Part shown: positions 38,814 through 47,984 of the stretch, piece after piece
Layout: each line of letters opens with the position of its first letter
Numbering within the stretch: position 1 is the first letter of the stretch
DNA from: Caulobacter sp.
Lineage (GTDB): Bacteria > Pseudomonadota > Alphaproteobacteria > Caulobacterales > Caulobacteraceae
Assembly: GCA_030645575.1 (NCBI GenBank)
Contig: JAUSMJ010000031.1
Span: forward strand, 62,001-126,000
DNA length: 64,000 bases
Direction: 5' to 3'
Made by a program: the position numbers and the translations under genes
Notes under the pieces: model-generated
The model's input: only the letters and a program-made list of their open reading frames with translations
The model's database searches: none
What the model was told of the DNA's origin: nothing

Positions 38814-40172
38814 ATGCGTCGCATCGCCATCGTCTGCGCGGCGGCTCTCGCCTGCGCGCCTGTCGGGCCGGCCTGGGGCCAGGCCTTCGTCGCCAGCACC
38901 CTGGTCGGGGAACTGGCCCCCAGCCGCGTGATCACCGTGCCCAAGGACAAGTCCGTCGCCTTCCGGCTGACAGGCGCCGCCGGCGAAATCGTCGTGGCCC
39001 AGCCGGATATCGCCGAGATCGTCGCCAACACCGACCGCAGCGTCTACGTCCGCGGCAAGACGCTCGGAACGACCAACATCCTGATCTACGACCCGGCCCA
39101 CCGGCTGATCGAGGTGATCGACGTGCGGGTGGCCCAGGACATCGAGTCCCTGCAGACCGACCTGCGCAACGCCCTGCCCGGCGAGCCGATCCGGGTGATC
39201 CCCATGGCCGGCGGCGTGCTGCTGTCGGGTCAGGTCTCGACCAGTTCGGTCGCCGCCCGCGCCAAGGCTATCGCCGAGCGCTACGCCCCGGCCGGGGTGA
39301 CGTCCGACCTGACCGTCGAAGCCGCCCAGCAGGTCATGCTGGAGGTGCGGATCATCGAGGCCAGCCGCAGCTCCCTGAAGGACTTCGGCATCAACCTGGA
39401 TATCCAGAACAACAGCGGGATCGTGTTCGGCTCCGGCACGGGCCTGATCGGTCTGAACGCGCCGCAGGGCACGCTGACCCTGTCGACCAATGTCGGCCCG
39501 ACAACCATCGAGGCCACATTGCGGGCGCTTGAGGAAAAGGGCGTCATCCGCACCCTGGCCCGGCCGAACCTGGCGGCCATCTCGGGCCAGGAAGCGACCT
39601 TTCTGGCCGGCGGCGAGTTTCCCTACCCCGTGCCCACCGGCCAGGGCGACATCACCATCGAGTTCAAGCCGTTCGGGGTGAACCTCAAGTTCACGCCGGT
39701 CGTCCAGGACGGTGGCCTGATCAATCTGAAGGTCTCGCCGGAGGTCAGCCAGCTAGACTACCGCCAGAGCCTGCGACTTTCCAACGTCGAGGTGCCCAGC
39801 ATCCTGGTGCGCCGCGCGGCCACGACCATCGAGCTGAAGGACGGCGAGACCTTCGCCATCGCCGGCCTGTTCCAGCAGGACTACGCCAACACCGCGCGGC
39901 AGATTCCCTGGGCCGGCGATGTTCCGGTGCTGGGCTCGTTGTTCCGCTCCTCGCGCTGGAAGAAGCAGGAGACCGAGCTGCTGATCCTGGTCACCCCGCG
40001 CCTGGTGACGGCCTCGGAGAGCCGGGCGCTGGCCCCAGATCCCTTCAAGGGCTCGATCGAACCCAGCGCCATCGACGTGATCCTCGGCGGGATCAGCCTG
40101 GACCGCGCCATGACCCCGGCCGGCCCCTCCTATCCTGCCCCTGCCCCCGCCCCTGCATCGACCGGTTCCTGA
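38814..40172 (+). CDS. cpaC: Pilus outer-membrane secretin CpaC/RcpA
   Basis: 452 residues. Signal peptide (IAIVCAAALACAPVGPAWGQ), N0-like domain, a BON/N1 segment (PGEPIRVIPMAGGVLLSGQV), then the secretin domain: VMLEVRIIEASRSSLKDFGI, VPSILVRRAATTIELKDGET and GDVPVLGSLFRSSRWKKQET. It forms the outer-membrane pore for Flp/Tad pili. GGGAG eight bases before ATG 38814 supports the start. It ends in a Pro/Ala-rich tail. In the Caulobacter locus cpaD normally follows; here cpaE does. Confidence 0.95.
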   Translation: MRRIAIVCAAALACAPVGPAWGQAFVASTLVGELAPSRVITVPKDKSVAFRLTGAAGEIVVAQPDIAEIVANTDRSVYVRGKTLGTTNILIYDPAHRLIEVIDVRVAQDIESLQTDLRNALPGEPIRVIPMAGGVLLSGQVSTSSVAARAKAIAERYAPAGVTSDLTVEAAQQVMLEVRIIEASRSSLKDFGINLDIQNNSGIVFGSGTGLIGLNAPQGTLTLSTNVGPTTIEATLRALEEKGVIRTLARPNLAAISGQEATFLAGGEFPYPVPTGQGDITIEFKPFGVNLKFTPVVQDGGLINLKVSPEVSQLDYRQSLRLSNVEVPSILVRRAATTIELKDGETFAIAGLFQQDYANTARQIPWAGDVPVLGSLFRSSRWKKQETELLILVTPRLVTASESRALAPDPFKGSIEPSAIDVILGGISLDRAMTPAGPSYPAPAPAPASTGS

Positions 40173-40181
40173 GGTGTTGTG

Positions 40182-41345
40182 ATGAATTTTTCCGGACGAC
40201 GCATCCTGATCATCGGTGAAGGACTGGTCGAGCTGGCCGGTCGGGCCCTGGAGGGGGCGGTCATCGAGACCGCCGCCGCCGAGACCCTCAACGGCCGGGG
40301 ACTGCAGACCGATCCGCCGGACCTGGTGCTGATCGATTCGGGCGGCGCGAGCGCCGAAGCGGTCGGGGCGGCGATCGCCACCCTGGGCAGGGCGCCCAAC
40401 CCGCCGCCGGCCCTGCTGGTCGGGGCCGAGCTGCCCGTGGCCCTGGTCCGCGCCCTGATGCGGCTGCCGCGGTCGGACGTGCTCGAGGCGCCCTTCACGG
40501 CCGAGGACCTGGCCGAAGCCGCCGCGCCGCTGATGTCGATGCATGTCGCGCCGATCCACAACGCGCCCTCGCGCTGCTGGACGGTGATGGGCGCGGTCGG
40601 CGGGGCCGGCGCGACGACCATCGCCATCGAGACGGCCTGCGCCCTGGCCGAGCGGCTGCCCGGCCCGCGCCGGGTTTGCCTGATCGACCTCAATATCGCC
40701 GACGGCGCGGCGGCCGCCTATCTCGCCGCCCCGACCAACATGCTGCTGAGCCGCGCCTCCCAGGCGCCGGAGCGGATCGACGCCTCGCTGCTGGACGCCT
40801 TCGTCTCCCAGGCGCCGGGCGGCATCGACCTGCTGGCTTCGGCCCGCGACTGCCACGCCTTCGACACCACCTCGTCCGAGGCGGTGCTGCGCATCCTCGA
40901 CGTGGCCTGCCAGGTCTACGACGCCGTGGTCGTCGATGCGCCGCGCCACCGCCGGTCCTGGACCCTGGACGTGCTGTCCGGCTCCGACGAACTGCTGGTC
41001 GTCTCGGAACTGACCGTCCCGGCCCTGTTGGCGGCCCGGTCGCTGGCCAGCGAGATCGAGGCCGAACTGCCCGACGGCCCACCGCCGCGCATCGTGCTCA
41101 ACCGCCTGGCCAAGCGCGTGTTCGGCCCGGCCCCCTCGATGGCCGAGGCGGAAAAGGCCCTGCAGCGGCGCGCTGTCGGGGGCGTGACCTCTGACTGGGA
41201 GGCCGCCGCGGCCTCGGCCAACCTCGGGGGGCCGATCAGCCAGCACCGGCCCAAGTCGCGCATCGTCAAGGACATCGGCGACCTGGTCGACCGGCTGATG
41301 GCCTCGCCCGCCGTACGCGGCGACCAGGCGAGGGCCGTCGGATGA
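40182..41345 (+). CDS. cpaE: CpaE/TadZ-type pilus localisation ATPase with degenerate Walker A
   Basis: 387 residues from ATG 40182 (GAGG seven bases before). An N-terminal receiver-like domain (RRILIIGEGLVELAG, PDLVLIDSGGA) lacks obvious phosphoacceptor pattern. The C-terminal ParA/MinD-like domain has WTVMGAVGGAGATTIAIETA in the P-loop position with neither of the expected Lys residues, then VCLIDLNIADG. TadZ proteins with weak or altered ATP binding are known and recruit the machine to the pole. Overlaps cpaF by four bases. Confidence 0.92.
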   Translation: MNFSGRRILIIGEGLVELAGRALEGAVIETAAAETLNGRGLQTDPPDLVLIDSGGASAEAVGAAIATLGRAPNPPPALLVGAELPVALVRALMRLPRSDVLEAPFTAEDLAEAAAPLMSMHVAPIHNAPSRCWTVMGAVGGAGATTIAIETACALAERLPGPRRVCLIDLNIADGAAAAYLAAPTNMLLSRASQAPERIDASLLDAFVSQAPGGIDLLASARDCHAFDTTSSEAVLRILDVACQVYDAVVVDAPRHRRSWTLDVLSGSDELLVVSELTVPALLAARSLASEIEAELPDGPPPRIVLNRLAKRVFGPAPSMAEAEKALQRRAVGGVTSDWEAAAASANLGGPISQHRPKSRIVKDIGDLVDRLMASPAVRGDQARAVG

Positions 41346-42724
41346 GCCGCTTCTCCCTGCGTCGCGCGGTCAGAAGCGAGCCCGCGGCTCCCGCTGCCGC
41401 CGAGACTCTGGTTCTGGTCGTCGAGACACCGCCGCCGCCGGCCCCGCACGTCTCCGATGAGCAGCTGGACATGCGGCTTCGGCTGCACGCCCGGCTGATC
41501 GAGGAGATCGACCTGTCCAAGCTGGGCGAGCTGGACGAGGCCGAGATGCGCCGCCAGGTGCGCCGGCTGGTCGGCGACTTCGCGCGCGACAGCCGGCTGG
41601 CGCTGAACACCGCCGAACTCGACCAGATGGGCGAGGAGGTGTTCGACGAGATGGTCGGCCTGGGCCCCATCGAGCCGCTGCTCAAGGACGAGTCGATCAA
41701 CGACATCCTGATCAACGGCCCGTTTCAGGTCTATGTCGAGCGGCGCGGCGAGCTGGAACTGACCCCGATCCGCTTCCGCGACAACGACCACCTGCTGCGC
41801 ATCGTCAACCGCATCGTCGCCGCCGTCGGCCGGCGGATCGACGAGAGCTCGCCGATGGTCGATGCGCGCCTCGCCGACGGCAGCCGGGTCAACGCCGCGA
41901 TCCCGCCGATCGCCATCGACGGCGCCTGCGTCTCGATCCGCAAGTTCTCCAAGAAGCCGCTGAGCTTCGAGCGGCTGGTGGCGGTGGGGGCCATGCCGGC
42001 CTGCGTCGCCGAGTTCCTGCACGGGGCGGTCAAGGCCCGGGTCTCGACGGTGATCTCCGGCGGCACCGGCTCGGGCAAGACCACGCTGCTCAACGCCTGT
42101 TCGGCGGCCATCAGCCACGGCGAACGGCTGATCACCATCGAGGACGCCGCGGAACTGCAGCTGCAGCAGCCGCACGTGGTGCGCATGGAGACCCGCCCGC
42201 CGAACATCGAGGGCAAGGGCGAGATCCGCCAGCGCGAGCTGGTCAAGAACGCCCTGCGCATGCGGCCCGACCGGGTCATCCTGGGCGAGGTTCGGGGCGA
42301 GGAAGCCTTCGACATGCTCCAGGCCATGAACACCGGCCACGAAGGCTCGATGGCCACCATCCACTCCAACTCCGCCCGCGAGGCGATCACCCGCCTGGAG
42401 CAGATGGTCGCCATGGGCGGCATGACCCTCAGCGCCGAGGCCGTGCGCGGCCAGATCGCCGCCGCCGTCGGCATGGTCGTGCAGGTGATGCGCCTGTCGG
42501 ACGGCAAGCGGAAGGTGATGAGCGTCACCGAGATCACCGGGATGGAGGGCAATGTCGTGCAGATGCAGGACATCTTCGTCTTCAATCGCCTCAAGACCGA
42601 GCCGGACGGCACGGTGATCGGCGAGTTCCGCGCCACGGGCCTACGCCCCAAATGCCTCGACGAGATGATCCGCAAGGGCATCCCCTTCGACACCGCCAAC
42701 TTCGATCCCCAGCGGGCGCTGTGA
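41342..42724 (+). CDS. cpaF: Pilus assembly/secretion ATPase CpaF/TadA
   Basis: 460 residues. Secretion ATPase with Walker A GGTGSGKTT, Asp box TIEDAAELQL, Walker B RVILGEVRGEEA and His box ATIHSNS, plus the N-terminal helical domain with DESINDILINGP. It powers pilus extension and, in Tad systems, retraction. Translationally coupled to cpaE. The N-terminal 40 residues are Pro/Ala-rich. After its stop the operon is interrupted by a family I repeat before tadB. Confidence 0.97.
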   Translation: MSRFSLRRAVRSEPAAPAAAETLVLVVETPPPPAPHVSDEQLDMRLRLHARLIEEIDLSKLGELDEAEMRRQVRRLVGDFARDSRLALNTAELDQMGEEVFDEMVGLGPIEPLLKDESINDILINGPFQVYVERRGELELTPIRFRDNDHLLRIVNRIVAAVGRRIDESSPMVDARLADGSRVNAAIPPIAIDGACVSIRKFSKKPLSFERLVAVGAMPACVAEFLHGAVKARVSTVISGGTGSGKTTLLNACSAAISHGERLITIEDAAELQLQQPHVVRMETRPPNIEGKGEIRQRELVKNALRMRPDRVILGEVRGEEAFDMLQAMNTGHEGSMATIHSNSAREAITRLEQMVAMGGMTLSAEAVRGQIAAAVGMVVQVMRLSDGKRKVMSVTEITGMEGNVVQMQDIFVFNRLKTEPDGTVIGEFRATGLRPKCLDEMIRKGIPFDTANFDPQRAL

Positions 42725-42733
42725 TGGAGAACA

Positions 42734-42833
42734 TGCGTCCTTCGACACGCAGCCTGCGGCTGCTGCTCAGGATGACGTGCATTTGCGTGCGTCATGGTGA
42801 GCAGCCGGCGAAGCCGGCGTGTCGAACCACGCA
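42734..42833. repeat. Family I bipartite inverted repeat, copy D, inside the cpa operon
   Basis: First unit TGCGTCCTTCGACACGC...GCTCAGGATGACG (TCCT/AGGA), second CGTCATGGTGAGCAGCC...GTGTCGAACCACGCA (TGGT/ACCA). Inner hairpins AGCCTGCGGCT and GCCGGCGAAGCCGGC. It fills the 130-base gap between cpaF and tadB, while all other junctions in this operon are overlaps or gaps under 10 bases. Confidence 0.88.
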
Positions 42834-42854
42834 CCATGCAGGGAGCGCCCTCTG

Positions 42855-43817
42855 ATGCCCGACATCGATCCGCGCGTCGTGTTCATGATCCTGATCGGGG
42901 CGGCCGTGTTCGCCGCGGCCCAGGCCATGTGGGGGCTGGCCCGCGTGGCCGGGACCAAGCGCAAGGTCAACAAGCGCCTGGCCCTGGCCCAGAGCGTCAC
43001 CAACCTGGCCGATCTGGTCGTCGAACTGCGCAAGCAGCGGGGTCTGGACGAACAGGGTAACAGCCGCATCCTCGTGCGCTGGTTCTCCGACCTGGTGATC
43101 AAGTCGGGGGTCAGCTACCAGCCGCGCACCTGGGCGCTCTATGCCGCGGGCCTGGGGCTCACCGCCTATCTGCTGGTGTTCCTGTGGACGAAGAACCCGT
43201 TGTTCGGCCTGGCCGCCGCGCCGGTGTTCGCGCTGGGCCTCCCCATCATGTGGCTGAAGGTCAAGGCCGGCGCCCGGGCCAAGGCCGTCGGCCTGCAACT
43301 GCCCAACGCGCTGGAGATCATCGTCCGCAGCCTCGAGGCCGGCCACCCGGTGCCGACCGCCGTGGCCCTGGTCGGACGCGAGATGCCCGATCCGCTGGGC
43401 AGCGAGTTCGGCATGGCCGGCGACGAGATCGCCTATGGCGCGACGCTGGAACAGGCCGTCGGCCGCGTCGCCGACCGCTGCCGCCATCCGGACGTGGATC
43501 TGTTCGCCGCCACCATTCGGCTGCAGGAACGTTCCGGCGGCAATCTGACCGGCCTGCTGAAGATGAACGCCAAGGCCGTGCGCGAGCGGCACAAAATGCG
43601 GCTGAAGATCAAGGCCGCCTCCGGCGAGGGCCGCGCCTCGGCGATCATCCTGACCTCGGCCCCGTTCGCGGTGTTCGCCATCCTGCAGGTGGCCAGCCCG
43701 CACTTCTACGGCGACGTGATCCACGAGCGGACCGTCCAGATGGGCCTGGCGGCCCTCGGAACCTGGATGTTCATCGGCAACATGGTCATGCGCAAAATGA
43801 TCGACATGAGGATCTGA
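42855..43817 (+). CDS. tadB: Flp pilus inner-membrane platform protein TadB (CpaG)
   Basis: 320 residues from ATG 42855, GGGAG upstream. Type II secretion F domain (NALEIIVRSLEAGHPVPTAV, LEQAVGRVADRC, LFAATIRLQERSGGNLTGLL) with membrane helices at the N-terminus (VVFMILIGAAVFAAAQAMWG), near residues 98-135 and at the C-terminus. With TadC it forms the inner-membrane platform driven by CpaF. An upstream in-frame start would lie in the repeat and is rejected. Confidence 0.95.
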   Translation: MPDIDPRVVFMILIGAAVFAAAQAMWGLARVAGTKRKVNKRLALAQSVTNLADLVVELRKQRGLDEQGNSRILVRWFSDLVIKSGVSYQPRTWALYAAGLGLTAYLLVFLWTKNPLFGLAAAPVFALGLPIMWLKVKAGARAKAVGLQLPNALEIIVRSLEAGHPVPTAVALVGREMPDPLGSEFGMAGDEIAYGATLEQAVGRVADRCRHPDVDLFAATIRLQERSGGNLTGLLKMNAKAVRERHKMRLKIKAASGEGRASAIILTSAPFAVFAILQVASPHFYGDVIHERTVQMGLAALGTWMFIGNMVMRKMIDMRI

Positions 43818-43821
43818 GCCC

Positions 43822-44763
43822 ATGGATCCGCTGCAACTCCAGACCCTGCTGACCTGGTTCGCCGTGGCGCTGATCGCGCTGGGCGTCGGCGGCGCGGCGA
43901 TGATCGGCCTTCGCGAGGTCAGGACCGGGGCCCGGCGCCGCGCGCGGCTGGCCGGCCACACGGTCGTCGCCGTCGGCGGGGGCGGCTCGGCCGCATTGTC
44001 GGGCGTGGTCAGCGGCGTGAAGCGGCTGGGCGACCGCATGGCCATCCAGGACCCGGCCCAGCTATCGACGATCCGCGCCAAGCTGATCCAGGCCGGCTGG
44101 TTCAGCCGCGAGGCGGTGGCCGTCTACCTGGGCGCCAAGGCTGTGGCCCTGCTGCTGGCGACCCTGGCCACCGTCATGACCCTGCCCTGGGCGGTCAGCG
44201 GCGGCGGCGGCATGGGCGCGATCCTGCTGGCGGGCGGCTTCGCCGTGGCCGCCCTGCTCGGCCCCGACCAGGTGGTCAAGGCCCGCCGGCGCAAGCTGGA
44301 ACTCGAATACATGGAGGGCTTCCCCGACCTGCTCGACCTGCTGGTCGCCTCGGTCGAGGCCGGACTATCGCTGGACGCCGCCGTCAACCGCGTCGGCGAG
44401 GAGCTGAGCCGCCGCTATGTGCACCTGGGCGAGCACCTGCGGTTCCTGACCCTGGAGCTGCGCGCCGGCCGCTCGCGCCGCGAGGCCTGGTCCAGCTTCG
44501 CCGAGCGGCTGGGCATCGACGACGCCCGCGCGCTGGCGACCATGCTGCGTCAGTCGGAGGAGATGGGCACCAGCTTGGGCGACACCCTGACCGTCTTCTC
44601 CGAGGACATGCGCGCCAAGCGCATGCTGCGGGCCGAGGAAAAGGCCATGAGCCTGCCGGCCAAGCTGATGGTGCCGCTGATCCTGTTCATCTTCCCCTGT
44701 CTGATGGGGGTGCTGATCCTGCCAGCGGCCTACCGCATCAGCCAGACGCTGATGGCCAACTAA
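43822..44763 (+). CDS. tadC: Flp pilus inner-membrane platform protein TadC (CpaH)
   Basis: 313 residues. Type II secretion F domain (FPDLLDLLVASVEAGLSLDA, RAGRSRREAWSSFAERLGID, LRQSEEMGTSLGDTL) and C-terminal helices (KLMVPLILFIFPCLMGVLIL). Partner of TadB. Starts four bases after the tadB stop. Last gene of the operon; it overlaps the convergent PepSY-like gene by four bases. TadD, pseudopilin and pilin genes do not follow. Confidence 0.95.
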   Translation: MDPLQLQTLLTWFAVALIALGVGGAAMIGLREVRTGARRRARLAGHTVVAVGGGGSAALSGVVSGVKRLGDRMAIQDPAQLSTIRAKLIQAGWFSREAVAVYLGAKAVALLLATLATVMTLPWAVSGGGGMGAILLAGGFAVAALLGPDQVVKARRRKLELEYMEGFPDLLDLLVASVEAGLSLDAAVNRVGEELSRRYVHLGEHLRFLTLELRAGRSRREAWSSFAERLGIDDARALATMLRQSEEMGTSLGDTLTVFSEDMRAKRMLRAEEKAMSLPAKLMVPLILFIFPCLMGVLILPAAYRISQTLMAN

Positions 44764-45242
44764 AGGACCAGCACCAGGATCGGCAGGACGGTTCCGGCCG
44801 CCAGCAGAATCAGGGTCAGGCGGCGCTGGCGCGTGTTGCTCAGGCTCATCCAGACGCCCAGCACGGCGGACAGCGCCATGCCGACGGACATGATCAGGAA
44901 GGTCCATTTGACCAGGGTCTCGCCGAGCGGCGCGCCCGACTCCTCGGCTTCCGGCCTGGCCGGCGCGGCGGCGGCGGCGGCCGGGGCCGGTTGCGCGGCC
45001 GGCGGACGGCGGACCGGCCGCAGGGCGTACTTCTGGTGGATGTGCACCTGGCCCAGCTTCTCGATGACCGGCAGCGGCTTGTAGCCGCCCTCCGCCTCAT
45101 GCAGCTTGAACAGCTGCAGCGCGCCGGTGATGGCGAACAACAGCAGGCTGGGCGCGACGAACACCGCGACCCAGAAGTGCAGCTGGCGGATGAAACGCAG
45201 GCGGGCGGCGCGCCGGTTGTGGCGCTCGGTTTCGTTCGACAC
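44760..45242 (-). CDS. PepSY-associated transmembrane protein
   Basis: 160 residues, GTG start at 45242. Helices FWVAVFVAPSLLLFAITGAL (about 19-38), TLVKWTFLIMSVGMALSAVL and a C-terminal LTLILLAAGTVLPILVLVL. Between helices one and two is a Pro/Ala-rich soluble stretch. The RRAARLRFIRQLHFWVAVFV start is typical of PepSY_TM proteins associated with iron uptake or reductases. Function unknown. ATG-initiated longer frames lack similarity. Convergent with tadC. Confidence 0.72.
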   Translation of the reverse strand: MSNETERHNRRAARLRFIRQLHFWVAVFVAPSLLLFAITGALQLFKLHEAEGGYKPLPVIEKLGQVHIHQKYALRPVRRPPAAQPAPAAAAAAPARPEAEESGAPLGETLVKWTFLIMSVGMALSAVLGVWMSLSNTRQRRLTLILLAAGTVLPILVLVL

Positions 45243-45381
45243 GTCTTTCAACGACTGTACTCCAGATGGCCGATCGTCCCGGATGCCGAACGGCCTGATG
45301 CCCCGCGGCGTCGATTGGACCGCCGACCGGCCGCGAGCCATGACACCGGTCAATTTCAGGGATGTTTCAGACCTGTTCCGG

Positions 45382-46590
45382 CTACGCCATGATCGGCACG
45401 CCGGCCCTCCACGACCGGTGCAGCAGGCCGCCGCCGAGCCAGTAGCTGAGCTCGGCCGGCCGCTCGATGTCCCAGACGGCCAGGTCGGCCAGCTTGCCGG
45501 CTTCCAGCGTTCCGGTCTCGGCGGCCAGGCCCAGCGCCTGTGCGGCGACGCGCGTGGCGCCGGCCAGGGCCTCCTCCGGGGTCAGGCGGAACTGGCTGCA
45601 GGCCAGGTTCATCGCGGCCCGCAGCGACAGCATCGGCGAGGTGCCGGGGTTGCAGTCGCTGGCCACGGCCATCGGCACGCCGGCCGCGCGCAGGGCCGCG
45701 ACCGGCGGCCTGCGCGTCTCGGCCAGGGCCACGAAGGCGCCGGGCAGCAGGACAGCGACGGTGCCGGCCCGGGCCATCGCCTCGACCCCGGCCTGGGAGG
45801 TGAATTCCAGATGATCGGCCGACAGGGCGCCATAGAGCGCCGCCAGCCCCGCCCCGCCGCCGTCCGACAGCTGGTCGGCATGCAGCCGCACCGGCAGGCC
45901 CAGCGCCTTCGCGCCATCGAACAGGCGCGAGACCTCGACCGGCGTGAAGGCGATGTGTTCGAGATAGGCGTCAACGATATCGACCAGCCCGGCCGCATGC
46001 GCCGCCGGCAGGGCCTGATCGATGATCATGGTCACATAGGCGTCGCGGTCCTGGTCCTTGGGCACGGCGTGCAGGCCAAGAAAGCTCGTCACCACCCGCG
46101 CGTCGCCGTCGAGATAGCGGGCCGCGCGGAGCATTTTCAGCTCGGTCTCCAGGTCCAGGCCGTAGCCGGACTTGATCTCGATGGTCGTGACGCCCTCGGC
46201 GACGAAGGCCTCCAGCCGCTTGCGCGCCGCCTTGATCAGCCCGGCCTCGGTCGCCGCCCGGGTCGCCGCGACGCTTGAGCGGATGCCGCCGCCGGCCAGG
46301 GCGATCTCCTCGTAGGTCGCGCCGTTGAGCCGGGCCTCGAACTCGCCGATGCGGTCGCCGCCGAACACCAGGTGCGTGTGGCAGTCGATCAGGCCCGGCG
46401 TGACCCAGCGGCCATCCAGCTTGACCGTGCTGACGGCCTGGAACTCCGGCGGATCGGCGCGCGGGCCGATCCACAGGATCCTGCCGTCCTTCACCGCGAT
46501 GGCCGCGTCGTCGATCACGCCATAAGCCGCGCCGCCGGCGATCATGGTCGCGGCGCGGCAGTGGGTGAGGAGAAGGTCGATCCGCTGCAT
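45382..46590 (-). CDS. hutI: Imidazolonepropionase
   Basis: 402 residues. Opens the imidazolone ring to give N-formimidoyl-L-glutamate, step three of histidine degradation. Metal motif [17 protein letters not shown], substrate-binding [12 protein letters not shown], and the metal-site pattern [11 protein letters not shown] and SDCNPG are intact. Divergent from hutFCUHG, with a 65-base gap containing the candidate HutC operator, so both sides may be controlled together. Confidence 0.97.
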   Translation of the reverse strand: MQRIDLLLTHCRAATMIAGGAAYGVIDDAAIAVKDGRILWIGPRADPPEFQAVSTVKLDGRWVTPGLIDCHTHLVFGGDRIGEFEARLNGATYEEIALAGGGIRSSVAATRAATEAGLIKAARKRLEAFVAEGVTTIEIKSGYGLDLETELKMLRAARYLDGDARVVTSFLGLHAVPKDQDRDAYVTMIIDQALPAAHAAGLVDIVDAYLEHIAFTPVEVSRLFDGAKALGLPVRLHADQLSDGGGAGLAALYGALSADHLEFTSQAGVEAMARAGTVAVLLPGAFVALAETRRPPVAALRAAGVPMAVASDCNPGTSPMLSLRAAMNLACSQFRLTPEEALAGATRVAAQALGLAAETGTLEAGKLADLAVWDIERPAELSYWLGGGLLHRSWRAGVPIMA

Positions 46591-46633
46591 GGCCCTGTCT
46601 TGCCATCGGGGCTGCGTAATGGATAGTCTGCGG

Positions 46634-46655
46634 TTGTCTAGACAGGATTAGACAA
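46634..46655 (+). promoter_or_regulatory. HutC-type operator abutting the hutF start
   Basis: TTGTCTA (46634-46640) and TAGACAA (46649-46655) are inverted, eight bases apart, and the left part is itself the perfect palindrome TGTCTAGACA (46635-46644). HutC-family repressors are known to bind TTGTnTAnACAA-like sites. The site ends at the base before the GTG start and contains the likely ribosome-binding core AGGA (46644-46647). Confidence 0.7.
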
Positions 46656-47984
46656 GTGACTCAGACCCTTCACCTCGATCTGGCGCGGCTGCCCGACGGC
46701 TGGGCGCGCGACGTGCGGATTACCGTCGAGGACGGGGTGATCGCGGGCCTGACCGTCGGCGCCGAGGCGGCCGGCGAGCGGCTCAAAGGCGCCGTGATCC
46801 CGGCCATCACAAACCTGCACAGTCACGCCTTCCAGCGCGCCATGGCCGGGCTGGCCGAGCGGGCGAAAGCGGGCGTCGAGGACTTCTGGGCCTGGCGCGA
46901 GGCGATGTACCGCTTCCTCGACCGGCTGACGCCTGATCAGATGGAGGCCATCGCCGCCATGCTCTACGCCGAGCTGGCCGAGGGCGGCTATGCCGGCGTG
47001 GTCGAGTTCCACTACCTGCACAACGATCCGGACGGGCGGGCCTACGCCGACCCGGCCGAGACCGCCCATGCCCACCGGCGGGCCGCCGCGACCGCCGGCT
47101 TCGGCCTGACCCTGGCGCCGGTGCTCTACAGCCACTCGGGCTTCGGCGGCCTGCCGCCTAAACACGGCCAGCGGCGGTTCATCAAGTCGACCGACCAATA
47201 CCTGCGCCTGCTGGAGGCCAGCGGGGCCGAGGCGATGGCCTTCCATAGCCTGCGGGCCGTGACGCCGGACCAGATCCGCGCGGTGCTGGCCGCCGTCGAT
47301 CCGGCGCTGCCGGTGCATATTCACGCCGCCGAACAGACCGCCGAGGTCGAGGACTGCCTCGCCTGGTCCGGCGCGCGGCCGGTGGAGTGGTTGCTGGCTA
47401 ACGCTCCGGTCGATAGCCGCTGGACCCTGGTCCACGCCACCCACATGACCGACGCGGAGGCCGCGGAACTGGCGCGCAGCGGCGCGACGGTCGCCCTCTG
47501 TCCGTCGACGGAAGGCAACCTGGGCGACGGCGTCTTCAACGCCGACGCCTTCCTCGGCGCGGGCGGGACGTTCGGCATCGGCTCGGACAGTCACGTGACC
47601 ACCCATGTCGCAGAGGAGCTGCGCTGGTTCGAGTACGGCCGCCGGCTGCGGGCGCGCAAACGCACGATGAGCGGCGGGACCGGCGAGCATGTGGGCGCGG
47701 GCCTGTGGCTGGGCGCCGCCCGCGCCGGGACCCGCCCGACCGGCCGTCGCACCGGCGAGATCGCCGTCGGCGCCCGCTGCGACCTGGTCGTGCTGGACAC
47801 GGACCATCCGACGCTGACCGGGCGCACGGGCGACCTGATCCTCGACAGCCTGGTGTTCGCCGGCTCCGGCGCCATCGACCAGGTCTGGTCGGCCAGCCGG
47901 CGCATCGTCGAGGGTGGCCGCCACATCCACCGCGACGCCATCGCGGCGGCCTACCGCAAGGCCGTGGCGGAGCTGGCCGCATGA
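46656..47984 (+). CDS. hutF: Formimidoylglutamate deiminase
   Basis: 442 residues, GTG start at 46656. Converts formimidoylglutamate to N-formylglutamate, the branch that requires HutG. Amidohydrolase motifs: [15 protein letters not shown] (metal HxH), [26 protein letters not shown] and [10 protein letters not shown]. The GTG is directly adjacent to the operator-like repeat; AGGA eight bases upstream serves as ribosome-binding site. First gene of hutF-hutC-hutU-hutH-hutG, each coupled by four-base overlaps. Confidence 0.96.
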   Translation: MTQTLHLDLARLPDGWARDVRITVEDGVIAGLTVGAEAAGERLKGAVIPAITNLHSHAFQRAMAGLAERAKAGVEDFWAWREAMYRFLDRLTPDQMEAIAAMLYAELAEGGYAGVVEFHYLHNDPDGRAYADPAETAHAHRRAAATAGFGLTLAPVLYSHSGFGGLPPKHGQRRFIKSTDQYLRLLEASGAEAMAFHSLRAVTPDQIRAVLAAVDPALPVHIHAAEQTAEVEDCLAWSGARPVEWLLANAPVDSRWTLVHATHMTDAEAAELARSGATVALCPSTEGNLGDGVFNADAFLGAGGTFGIGSDSHVTTHVAEELRWFEYGRRLRARKRTMSGGTGEHVGAGLWLGAARAGTRPTGRRTGEIAVGARCDLVVLDTDHPTLTGRTGDLILDSLVFAGSGAIDQVWSASRRIVEGGRHIHRDAIAAAYRKAVAELAA

